Assembly: GCF_024171955.1 (NCBI RefSeq)
Contig: NZ_JAMTCS010000010.1
Span: 62,001-126,000, forward strand
Direction of reading: 5' to 3'
Length of the DNA: 64,000 nt
Source of the DNA: Promicromonospora thailandica
GTDB taxonomy: Bacteria > Actinomycetota > Actinomycetes > Actinomycetales > Cellulomonadaceae
This document shows positions 8,392 through 14,927 of this stretch, piece by piece. The notes beneath the pieces were generated by a model. It was not told where the DNA came from. It ran no database searches and was given only the letters and a program-made list of their open reading frames with translations. The stretch's first letter is position 1; each line of letters begins with the position of its first letter. A program made the position numbers and the translations under genes.

Positions 8392-8439
8392 ATGACGGTG
8401 AGCCTCCCGACGCGCAGCGTCCGGAGGCTTTTTTCATGA
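8392..8439 (+). CDS. putative 15-codon leader peptide upstream of GNAT gene
   Basis: An ATG at 8392 preceded by GGGAAG opens a 15-codon frame encoding MTVSLPTRSVRRLFS. Its TGA (8437-8439) overlaps the ATG of the acetyltransferase gene (ATGA). The whole second half of the frame is the terminator-like hairpin at 8401-8434. The arrangement is that of a translation-coupled attenuation leader. It could also be coincidence; no regulation is shown. Confidence 0.35.
   Translation: MTVSLPTRSVRRLFS
8401..8434 (+). terminator. intrinsic terminator-like hairpin abutting a start codon
   Basis: AGCCTCCCGACGC pairs with GCGTCCGGAGGCT (13 bp, one C-C mismatch, GCA loop) and is followed by a run of T. This is the only hairpin I found in the window with a classical U-tract. 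It ends 1 nt before the ATG at 8436, so it could stop transcription of the acetyltransferase gene unless the stem is disrupted, for example by ribosomes on the leader frame. Confidence 0.7.
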
Positions 8440-8954
8440 CCGACGACACGACACGCCTCGTCCTGCGCCCCACGACCCCCGCCGACCGCGCGCTCCTGGA
8501 GCGGCTCTGGCTCCTGTTCCGCCACGACATGTCCGAGGTCTCCGGCGCCCTGCCGGACGCGTCCGGGCAGTTCCGCCGCGAGCGCCTGGACGCGGCGTTC
8601 ACCGACCCGGGGTGGGGCGGCGTCGTCGCGCACCTGGAGCACGGCGGCGAGCCCGCGGCGGCGGGGTTCGCCCTGGTGCGCGGGCTGGACGAGCCCACAC
8701 GCGTGCTGACCTCGTTCTTCGTGGTGCGCGGTGCGCGTCGCGCGGGCGTCGGACGGCGGCTCGCGGCCCACGTGCTAACCGCCTACCCGGGGCGCTGGGA
8801 CATCGCGTTCCAGGACGCCAACCCGCCGGCGGTCCGGTTCTGGCGGGCGGTGGCCACGGAGGCCGTCGGACAGGCGTGGACGCAGGAGCACCGCCCCGTC
8901 CCGGGCCGCCCGGACCTGCCCCCGGACACCTGGATCTCGTTCACGACGGCGTGA
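8436..8954 (+). CDS. GNAT family N-acetyltransferase
   Basis: The 172-aa protein has the GNAT fold signature: an N-terminal LVLRPTTPADRALL strand-helix, and motif A FFVVRGARRAGVGRRLAAHV that binds the acetyl-CoA pyrophosphate, followed by FQDANPPAVRFWRAV. The substrate is unknown. The ATG at 8436 is chosen because it begins the domain exactly; the frame is open upstream to 8337, but that stretch spans the terminator hairpin and lacks a domain. Translation may depend on the overlapping leader frame. It converges on the acyl-CoA ligase gene across a long palindrome. Confidence 0.85.
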   Translation: MTDDTTRLVLRPTTPADRALLERLWLLFRHDMSEVSGALPDASGQFRRERLDAAFTDPGWGGVVAHLEHGGEPAAAGFALVRGLDEPTRVLTSFFVVRGARRAGVGRRLAAHVLTAYPGRWDIAFQDANPPAVRFWRAVATEAVGQAWTQEHRPVPGRPDLPPDTWISFTTA

Positions 8955-8960
8955 GTGCCC

Positions 8961-9028
8961 GAGGTCGGTCGGTTGTCCCGAGATCGGTCCATCGATGGAC
9001 CGATCTCGGGGCAACCGACCGACCTCGC
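8961..9028. repeat. 68-bp near-perfect palindrome, family A copy 1
   Basis: Two 34-nt arms pair at 33 positions, the remaining one being a G-T wobble. The centre is CCATCGATGG. It fills the convergent junction between the acetyltransferase and the acyl-CoA ligase, so it is probably a bidirectional terminator, although it has no U-tract. A second copy with compensatory changes lies at 41618-41693. Confidence 0.92.
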
Positions 9029-9033
9029 AGGGC

Positions 9034-10866
9034 TCAGCCGATCAGGTGGAGCGACTCCTTGTTCTTGTCCGCGTACAGGCGCTCGACGTCGGCCTCGAAG
9101 TCCTTGAGGAAGACCGCACGCTTCACGCTCTGCTTCGGTGTGAGGTAGCCGTTCTCGATGGTCAGGTCGCCCGGCAGCACCGTGTACTTGCGGATCGACT
9201 CGGCCTTGGAGACCGCCTTGTTGGCGCGCTGCACGGCCTGGTCGAGCGCGGCGAGCACGTCCGGGTCCTTGCGGGCCTCCTCGACGGTGAGCGCGGGCTT
9301 GCCGTGCATCTTGAGCCAGCCGGGCAGCCCCTCGGCGTCGAGCGTGATGAGCGCGCCGATGAACGGCCTGTTGTCGCCCACCACCACGCACTGGCTCACC
9401 AGCGCGTGGGCCCGGATCCGGTCCTCGAGGTTGGACGGCGCCACGTTCTTGCCGCCGGCCGTGACGATGATCTCCTTCTTGCGACCGGTGATCGTGAGGA
9501 AGCCGTCGTCGTCCAGGACGCCGAGGTCGCCGGTGCGGAACCAGCCGTCCTCGGTGAACGCCTCCGCCGTGGCGGCCTCGTTCTTGTGGTACGCCCGGAA
9601 GATGTGGTGGCCCTTGAGCAGGATCTCGGAGTCCTCGGCGATCTTGACGCTGCAGCCCGGCAGCTGCAGGCCGACGGAGCCGATCCTCGTCGACGCGGGC
9701 CGGTTCACGCTCGTGGGGGCGGTGGACTCGGTGAGACCGTAGCCCTCCAGCACCTTGAGGCCGAGGCCCCGGTAGAAGTGGCCGAGGCGCTCGCCCAGCG
9801 GGCCGCCGCCGGAGACCGCGAAGTCGGCGCGGCCGCCGAGCCGGGCCCGCAGCTTGGAGAACACGAGCGCGCTCGCGACGGCGTGCTGCAGCCGCAGGCC
9901 CAGGCCCGGGCCGGACGGCGTGTCGAGGGCCCGCGACCAGGCGATGCCCGTGGCCGTGGCCCAGTGGAAGATCTTCGCCTTGCCGCCGGCCGCCGCCGTC
10001 TGCTCGGCCGTGTTGTAGACCTTCTCGAAGACGCGCGGCACCGCGAGGATGAAGGTGGGGCGGAACTGGCCCAGCGCGTCGACCAGCGTGGTCGTGTCGC
10101 CCCAGTGGCCCGTGACCACGCCGCCCGCGACCCCGAGCACGTGGATGAACCGCGCGAACACGTGCGCCATCGGGATGAACAGGAGGGTGCGCCCGTCCTG
10201 CTTGGAGAACACCTCCGGCACGGCCTCGACGGCGTTCACGGCGAGCGACGCGAAGTTGCGGTGCGTCAGCTCGGCGCCCTTCGGGCGCCCCGTCGTCCCC
10301 GAGGTGTAGATGATCGTGGCGACGTCGTCGAGGTTCGCCAGGCTCCGTCGCCGGGCGATCTCCTCGTCGGTCACCGCGGTCCCCTCGCCCGCGACCGCGT
10401 CGAGCGCGCCGTCGTCGATGACGAGCACGTCCGTGAGCAACGGCACGGTGTCGCGCACCTCCGCGACGGTGGCGGCGTTGGCGGCCGTCTCCGCGAAGAG
10501 GAGCTTCACCTCGGCGTCCGAGGTGATCCACTCGACCTGCTCGGCCGAGGAGGTCTCGTAGACCGGTACGGGGACCGCCCCGGCGGCCCAGACCGCGAAG
10601 TCCAGCACCGCCCACTCGTACCGCGTGCGCGACATGATGCCGACGCGGTCGCCGGGCTCGATCCCGCGGGCCACCAGGCCCTTCGCCACAGCGACCACCT
10701 GGGCGTCGAACTGGCCGGCCGTGACGACCCGCCAGGGCTCGTCCTTGCCGGCGGGTACCTCCATCATCGGCTTGTCGGCACCCTTGCCGACCCGATCCGC
10801 GAGCACGTCGTTGAGGTTGGAGGTGGGGGGCAGCTCGATGAGGACCGGGCTGTTGATCTCGTCCAT
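9034..10866 (-). CDS. long-chain fatty-acid--CoA ligase (AMP-forming)
   Basis: It activates long-chain fatty acids to acyl-CoA via an acyl-adenylate. The 610-aa protein has the P-loop-like IIYTSGTTGRPKGAE, the GYGLTES adenine-binding motif, WFRTGDLG and the hinge/catalytic ITGRKKEIIVTAGGKN; the closest pattern is the FadD15-type ligase. The ATG at 10866 has GGAG 7 nt upstream; the frame remains open to 10977, but this contains no conserved residues. It is divergent from the glucokinase gene. A TATCTT about 40 nt upstream could be its -10. Confidence 0.92.
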   Translation of the reverse strand: MDEINSPVLIELPPTSNLNDVLADRVGKGADKPMMEVPAGKDEPWRVVTAGQFDAQVVAVAKGLVARGIEPGDRVGIMSRTRYEWAVLDFAVWAAGAVPVPVYETSSAEQVEWITSDAEVKLLFAETAANAATVAEVRDTVPLLTDVLVIDDGALDAVAGEGTAVTDEEIARRRSLANLDDVATIIYTSGTTGRPKGAELTHRNFASLAVNAVEAVPEVFSKQDGRTLLFIPMAHVFARFIHVLGVAGGVVTGHWGDTTTLVDALGQFRPTFILAVPRVFEKVYNTAEQTAAAGGKAKIFHWATATGIAWSRALDTPSGPGLGLRLQHAVASALVFSKLRARLGGRADFAVSGGGPLGERLGHFYRGLGLKVLEGYGLTESTAPTSVNRPASTRIGSVGLQLPGCSVKIAEDSEILLKGHHIFRAYHKNEAATAEAFTEDGWFRTGDLGVLDDDGFLTITGRKKEIIVTAGGKNVAPSNLEDRIRAHALVSQCVVVGDNRPFIGALITLDAEGLPGWLKMHGKPALTVEEARKDPDVLAALDQAVQRANKAVSKAESIRKYTVLPGDLTIENGYLTPKQSVKRAVFLKDFEADVERLYADKNKESLHLIG

Positions 10867-10987
10867 TCTGACTCCAGTGGCAGTACTGACCGTGCCTGCA
10901 AAGATACCGGGAAACGGACGCCGCGTGGAGCACCGCCGGCGGTCGCTACCCTGGGTGTGCGCACCCGACAGGTGCAACCCCCTTTCC

Positions 10988-11005
10988 GACGGCCCGCGGG
11001 CCGTC
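10988..11005 (+). promoter_or_regulatory. 18-bp perfect palindrome in the glucokinase 5' region
   Basis: GACGGCCCGCGGGCCGTC lies between a TACCCT (10950-10955, possible -10) and the ribosome-binding site of the ROK gene. It could form a 5'-UTR hairpin or be an operator; neither is demonstrated. Confidence 0.4.
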
Positions 11006-11030
11006 GTGCAACGAGAGAACGTGAGGACGC

Positions 11031-11975
11031 ATGCACGCCATCGGGGTCGACATCGGCGGCACGAAGATCGCTGTGGGAGTCGTCGACGAGGAGGGCAACA
11101 TCCTCGCCCAGGTACGCCGGGAGACCGACGCCGACGACGTCGCGAACATCGACGAGGCGATCGCGGACGCCTGCAACGAGCTCGTCAAGGAGCACGAGGT
11201 GAGCGCCATCGGGCTCGCCGCGGCCGGCTTCGTCAGCCCGGACCGCACCTCCGTGAACTTCGCCCCCAACATCGCCTGGCGTGAGTACCCGCTGGCCGCG
11301 AAGGTCGGCGCGCTGGTCGACGCCGACGTCCCGATCGTCGTGGAGAACGACGCCAACGCCGCCGGCTGGGCCGAGTTCCGGTTCGGCGCGGGCCGGGACG
11401 CCACCGACATGCTGATGCTGACGGTCGGCACGGGCCTGGGCGGCGCGGTGATCTCCGAGCGCGACCTCGTGCGCGGCAAGTGGGGCATGGCCGCCGAGGT
11501 CGGGCACATGCGGGTGGTGCCGGAGGGGCACTACTGCGGGTGCGGCCACGAGGGCTGCTGGGAGCAGTACGCCTCGGGCAGCGCCCTGGAGCGCGACGCC
11601 CAGCACGCCGCCGTCGCGCGCGTGGACCAGGCCGCGCGGCTGCTGGAGCTGGCGGGCGGCGACGCGGCCGAGATCCGCGGCCGCATGGTGACCGAGGCGG
11701 CGCAGGAGGGCGACCCGCTCGCCGTCGAGCTGCTCGCCACGCTCGGCCGCTGGATCGGCGAGGGCTCCGCGTCGGTCGCGGCCCTGCTGGACCCCGAGCT
11801 CATCGTGATCGGCGGCGGGGTGGGGGCGGCGGGCGACCTGCTGCTCGGCCCCGTGCGCCGCGGCTTCGAGGCGCAGCTCTCCGCGATGGGCCACCGGCCC
11901 GTCGCCCAGATCGAGCTCGCCGAGCACGGCAACGAGGCGGGCATCGTGGGCGCGGCGGACCTGGCCCGGCGCTGA
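11031..11975 (+). CDS. glk: ROK family glucokinase
   Basis: It is expected to phosphorylate glucose with ATP or polyphosphate. The N-terminal phosphate-binding motif GVDIGGTKIAVGVV, the catalytic ENDANAAGW and TVGTGLGGAVI, the glucose-binding EVGHMRV and the ROK zinc motif CGCGHEGCWE are all present; the length is 314 aa. There is no N-terminal helix-turn-helix, so it is a kinase and not a ROK repressor. GAGG precedes the ATG at 11031. In actinobacteria such enzymes often mediate carbon-catabolite signalling, which is not visible here. It ends at a family B palindrome. Confidence 0.9.
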   Translation: MHAIGVDIGGTKIAVGVVDEEGNILAQVRRETDADDVANIDEAIADACNELVKEHEVSAIGLAAAGFVSPDRTSVNFAPNIAWREYPLAAKVGALVDADVPIVVENDANAAGWAEFRFGAGRDATDMLMLTVGTGLGGAVISERDLVRGKWGMAAEVGHMRVVPEGHYCGCGHEGCWEQYASGSALERDAQHAAVARVDQAARLLELAGGDAAEIRGRMVTEAAQEGDPLAVELLATLGRWIGEGSASVAALLDPELIVIGGGVGAAGDLLLGPVRRGFEAQLSAMGHRPVAQIELAEHGNEAGIVGAADLARR

Positions 11976-11992
11976 CCCGCTCGCCCCGGACG

Positions 11993-12034
11993 TGTCAGAC
12001 GCTCGGCCCACCCGGGTGAGCCGAGCGTCTGACA
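11993..12034. repeat. 42-bp palindrome, family B copy 1
   Basis: Two 21-nt arms pair at 20 of 21 positions around CACCCGGGTG, with a single unpaired C/A just outside the central decamer. It sits between the convergent glucokinase and membrane-protein genes. The sequence family (GTC-N-GACGCTC) recurs at 20830-20875, with the same unpaired C/A. Confidence 0.88.
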
Positions 12035-12057
12035 GGTGCGGCAGCGGACGCAGGAGG

Positions 12058-12774
12058 TCAGACGACCGCGCCCGGACCGTCGTCGTCGGGGTCGCGCTGG
12101 TGCGGCATGCGCCAGATCAGCACGCCCAGGCCGGCCACGAACAGACCGATGCCGATCTGACCGACCAGCGGCGGGATCTCCAGCGCGGGGATCGCCGCCG
12201 CCAGGATCATCCCGATCACCGCGAGCACGGGCACGCCCACGACGAAGCTCCACGCCATCGTCAGCAGCGGGTCGCGGGACAGCAGCGGGGGCGGCTCCGG
12301 CGGGGTGAAGTGGCTCTCGGCCTCCTCGAGCGCCTCGGCCTCGGGCGACAGCGGCCAGTCGCGCGGACCGCTGCCCGACGGTCGCGGGCGCGCCGCGGCG
12401 TCCGGCTCGGACGTGGCACCCGCGACCGTCCAGTCGCCGGCCGCCCAGCCGCCCTCGGACCAGCCGCCCACCCGGCGGCCGCCCGCGCCGCCGCCCGCAC
12501 CGCCGGTCTCGTCATCCGGCCGCGAAGTCTGAGAGGATTCGGCGGTCTTGCCCGGGCCGTCGGCATCGCCGTCGCCCTCGTCCGCGCCGTCGGCACCCTC
12601 GGGGCCGCCGGTGCGGGAGGCGTCGCGTCCGGCGTCGTCGGCCCGGGATCCGTCGAGGTCGCCGAGCGTGGCGACGATGTCTGCCCAGCGCGAGGCCACG
12701 TCGTCGTCGCCCAGTTCCCGGGGGGTGTCGCCGGGTACGTCGTCGTCGCGGTCGTCGGTGTTCGATGCGGCCAT
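12058..12774 (-). CDS. membrane protein with long acidic N-terminus
   Basis: About 238 residues. Residues 1-150 are low-complexity, acidic and Gly/Ala/Pro-rich; the C-terminus carries two hydrophobic helices (WSFVVGVPVLAVIGMILAAA and VGQIGIGLFVAGLGVLIW) joined by a short turn, ending in an acidic tail. It is an inner-membrane hairpin protein of unknown function. The ATG at 12774 is chosen because TAGAGT ends 6 nt upstream. It is divergent from plsC. Confidence 0.75.
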   Translation of the reverse strand: MAASNTDDRDDDVPGDTPRELGDDDVASRWADIVATLGDLDGSRADDAGRDASRTGGPEGADGADEGDGDADGPGKTAESSQTSRPDDETGGAGGGAGGRRVGGWSEGGWAAGDWTVAGATSEPDAAARPRPSGSGPRDWPLSPEAEALEEAESHFTPPEPPPLLSRDPLLTMAWSFVVGVPVLAVIGMILAAAIPALEIPPLVGQIGIGLFVAGLGVLIWRMPHQRDPDDDGPGAVV

Positions 12775-12780
12775 GCGCAC

Positions 12781-12786
12781 ACTCTA
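12781..12786 (-). promoter_or_regulatory. -10 element of the membrane-protein gene
   Basis: TAGAGT on the minus strand with 6 nt to the ATG at 12774; leaderless start predicted. Confidence 0.55.
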
Positions 12787-12829
12787 TTGTCGGACGCGGG
12801 CCCGCGGGGCCGGGTCGTGAGGAGGAATC

Positions 12830-13597
12830 TTGTTCTACTGGGTGATGAGGAACCTGCTGGTCGGCCCGTGGCTGCGCCTCGCCTACCAGCCGTGGGTCGT
12901 GGGGGCCCGGAACGTGCCGCGCACAGGCCCCGCGATCATGGCCAGCAACCACCTCGCGGTGATCGACTCGTTCATCCTGCCGCTCGTGGTCCCGCGCCGC
13001 GTGACGTTCCTCGGCAAGTCCGACTACTTCACGGGCAAGGGCCTCAAGGGCCGGGTCGTCGCCTGGTTCATGACCGGGATCGGCGTCATCCCCGTGGACC
13101 GCTCCGGCGGCGCCGCGAGCGAGGCCGCGCTGCGCACCGGTCTGCGGGTGCTGAGCGAGGGCAAGCTGTTCGGCATCTACCCGGAGGGCACCCGCAGCCC
13201 CGACGGCCGCCTCTACAAGGCCAAGACCGGCGTGGCCCGGATGGCGCTGGAGTCCGGCGCGCCGGTGATCCCCGTCGCCATGGTCGACACGGACGTCGCG
13301 CAGCCGCCCGGCCGCGGCCTGCCCGCCTTCATGCCGCTCGGCGCCGTGATCGGCGAACCGCTCGACTTCAGCCGGTACAAGGGCATGGAGACCGACAAGT
13401 TCGTGCTGCGCGCCGTCGCCGACGAGATCGAGTACGCGATCCTCGCGCTCTCCGGCCAGGAGTACGTCGACGCCTACGCGGCCAGCGCCAAGGAGCGGAT
13501 GGCGCGCGGCGAGGCCCCGCCCCCCACCGCCGAGGAGGGCCCGGGCGGCCTCCCCCTCCCGGAGGTCGACAAGCCGCGCCGCCCGACCCGCCGCTGA
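12830..13597 (+). CDS. plsC: 1-acyl-sn-glycerol-3-phosphate acyltransferase (PlsC family)
   Basis: It transfers an acyl chain to lysophosphatidate in phospholipid synthesis at the membrane. The acyltransferase motif I is NHLAVID (H-x4-D) and motif III is YPEGTRSPDG; the length is 255 aa. The start is a TTG at 12830, which gives the family-typical FYWVMRNLLVGPWLR N-terminus and has GGAGG 4 nt upstream; this rare codon is the only one that fits. It converges on the LacI-type gene across a perfect 23-bp-arm hairpin. Confidence 0.9.
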   Translation: MFYWVMRNLLVGPWLRLAYQPWVVGARNVPRTGPAIMASNHLAVIDSFILPLVVPRRVTFLGKSDYFTGKGLKGRVVAWFMTGIGVIPVDRSGGAASEAALRTGLRVLSEGKLFGIYPEGTRSPDGRLYKAKTGVARMALESGAPVIPVAMVDTDVAQPPGRGLPAFMPLGAVIGEPLDFSRYKGMETDKFVLRAVADEIEYAILALSGQEYVDAYAASAKERMARGEAPPPTAEEGPGGLPLPEVDKPRRPTRR

Positions 13598-13613
13598 GGC
13601 CACCGAGTCCGCG

Positions 13614-13671
13614 TCGAGAACGACCTGCGGGACGCTCCCGAGGCCGAAAGCGTCCCGCAGGTCGTTCTCGA
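13614..13671. repeat. perfect 23-bp inverted repeat at a convergent junction (type D)
   Basis: TCGAGAACGACCTGCGGGACGCT pairs perfectly with its complement across a 12-nt loop (13637-13648). It is probably a bidirectional terminator for plsC and the lacI-type gene. There is no U-tract. I found no second copy in the window. Confidence 0.9.
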
Positions 13672-13682
13672 AGGGGTTTACC

Positions 13683-14705
13683 TCATCGAGGTACCGACGT
13701 CGCCCGCGGCGGCGCCGTCGAAGCCCGCTGCACCAGGCTCGTCGCGAGCTCCGTGCGCAGGGTGTGGCCGCTCGCGGTGCGGGCGCGGTGCACCAGGTCG
13801 ACGGCGGTGGCGCCCATCTCCGCCAGCGGCTGGCGCACCGTGGTGAGCGCGGGGTCGATCCAGGGCGCGATCGGCAGGTCGTCGAAGCCGACCAGCGAGA
13901 CGTCGCGCGGCACGGACAGGCCCGCCTCGCGCAGCGCGCGCAGCGCCCCGAGCGCGGTGTCGTCGCTGCTCGCGAAGATCGCCGTGGGCGGGTCGTCGAG
14001 GGCCATGAGCCGCTGCGCCCCCTCGTACCCCGACGTGACACCGTACGAACCCACGTAGACGAGGTCGTCGTCGGTGGTCAGGCCCGCCCGGATCATGGCC
14101 GCGCGGTAGCCCGCGAGGCGGGCGATGGCGTTGTCCTGCTCCAGCGCACCCGTGATCGTCGCGATGCGGGTGTGGCCGAGGGACAGCAGGTGCCCCGTGG
14201 CCTCCAGCCCACCCTGGAAGTTGGTGGCACCCACACTGAGCATGCCCTCGGGCGGCCGCTGCCGCGGGTCGACGACGACGAGCGGCGTGCCGGTGGTCGC
14301 CAGCGCGCGCCTGGCCTCGGCGTCGGGCACCGCGACGATGCTGACCAGGCCGTCGGTGCCGCGCTCGAGCGCGTGCCGCACCCAGGCGCTGCAGTCGTCG
14401 GGGTCGGGCTCGACGGCCAGCACGACGTCGAGGCCGAGCCGCCGCGCGCCCGCGACGGCGCCACGGACCACCGCCTCCGACCAGGTGCCCTCGAAGTCGA
14501 CGATCCGCACGTCGATCATCCCGGTGGGCTTGGCGGCCGGCGGCCGCACCTCGTAGCCATGCCGCTCCAGCACCTCGGTCACGCGGGTGCGGGTCCGTTC
14601 CGACACGTCGGGGCGGGTGTTGAGGACCTTCGAGACCGTCGGCACCGAGACGCCGGCCTCTGCCGCCACCACGGCGAGCGGTGTGCGGGGCTGGTCGGCT
14701 GCCAT
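13683..14705 (-). CDS. LacI family transcriptional regulator
   Basis: The N-terminal helix-turn-helix reads PLAVVAAEAGVSVPTVSKVLNTRPDVSERTR (about residues 9-40), with a hinge helix after it and a periplasmic-binding-protein-like sensor domain up to residue 340. It is divergent from a sugar ABC transport operon and most likely represses it, with an oligosaccharide as inducer (inference). Three TTTC-S-GAAA-like sites lie in the 222-bp intergenic region, one of them close to its own start, which suggests autoregulation. Confidence 0.92.
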   Translation of the reverse strand: MAADQPRTPLAVVAAEAGVSVPTVSKVLNTRPDVSERTRTRVTEVLERHGYEVRPPAAKPTGMIDVRIVDFEGTWSEAVVRGAVAGARRLGLDVVLAVEPDPDDCSAWVRHALERGTDGLVSIVAVPDAEARRALATTGTPLVVVDPRQRPPEGMLSVGATNFQGGLEATGHLLSLGHTRIATITGALEQDNAIARLAGYRAAMIRAGLTTDDDLVYVGSYGVTSGYEGAQRLMALDDPPTAIFASSDDTALGALRALREAGLSVPRDVSLVGFDDLPIAPWIDPALTTVRQPLAEMGATAVDLVHRARTASGHTLRTELATSLVQRASTAPPRATSVPR

Positions 14706-14732
14706 GGGTCCTCCGGCGTCGTCGGCGATGCG

Positions 14733-14741
14733 TTTCCGAAA
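14733..14741. promoter_or_regulatory. candidate LacI operator 1
   Basis: TTTCCGAAA, a palindrome about one central base, 28 nt upstream of the lacI-type start. It resembles the two sites downstream of the transporter promoter. Confidence 0.45.
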
Positions 14742-14816
14742 TCCGGATCGTAGCCGACGAACGGACCGACCCCGTAATTGCCTGAGGCGACCGGCCGTAG
14801 CCGAGCGCCGGGCCCG

Positions 14817-14845
14817 TTGACAACGCCGCAGAGCCCGCCTAACCT
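14817..14845 (+). promoter_or_regulatory. sigma70-type promoter of the ABC/glycosidase operon
   Basis: TTGACA (14817-14822) and TAACCT (14840-14845) are separated by 17 nt, a near-consensus housekeeping promoter and the clearest -35/-10 pair in the window. Predicted transcription start is near 14852, about 75 nt before the start codon. Confidence 0.75.
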
Positions 14846-14854
14846 CCCGGGGTC

Positions 14855-14885
14855 TTTCCGAGATTCACCTTCGAAATTTCGGGAA
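14855..14885. promoter_or_regulatory. candidate LacI operators 2 and 3
   Basis: TTTCCGAGA (14855-14863) and TTTCGGGAA (14877-14885) each approximate TTTC-S-GAAA and overlap the predicted transcription start region; the palindrome CGAAATTTCG at 14872-14881 overlaps the second. Position suits repression by the divergent LacI protein. Confidence 0.5.
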
Positions 14886-14927
14886 CTGATCCTCGCGGAT
14901 CACCAGCGGATCAACAAAGGAGTGATC

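Noticed and set aside
8337-8435. N-terminal extension of the acetyltransferase from 8337
   Set aside because: It would run through the terminator hairpin and has no conserved residues; the GNAT domain starts at 8436.
8961-9028. Palindromes as terminal inverted repeats of an insertion sequence
   Set aside because: The arms abut with no transposase or target duplication between or around them; a non-autonomous element is possible but not supported by sequence here.
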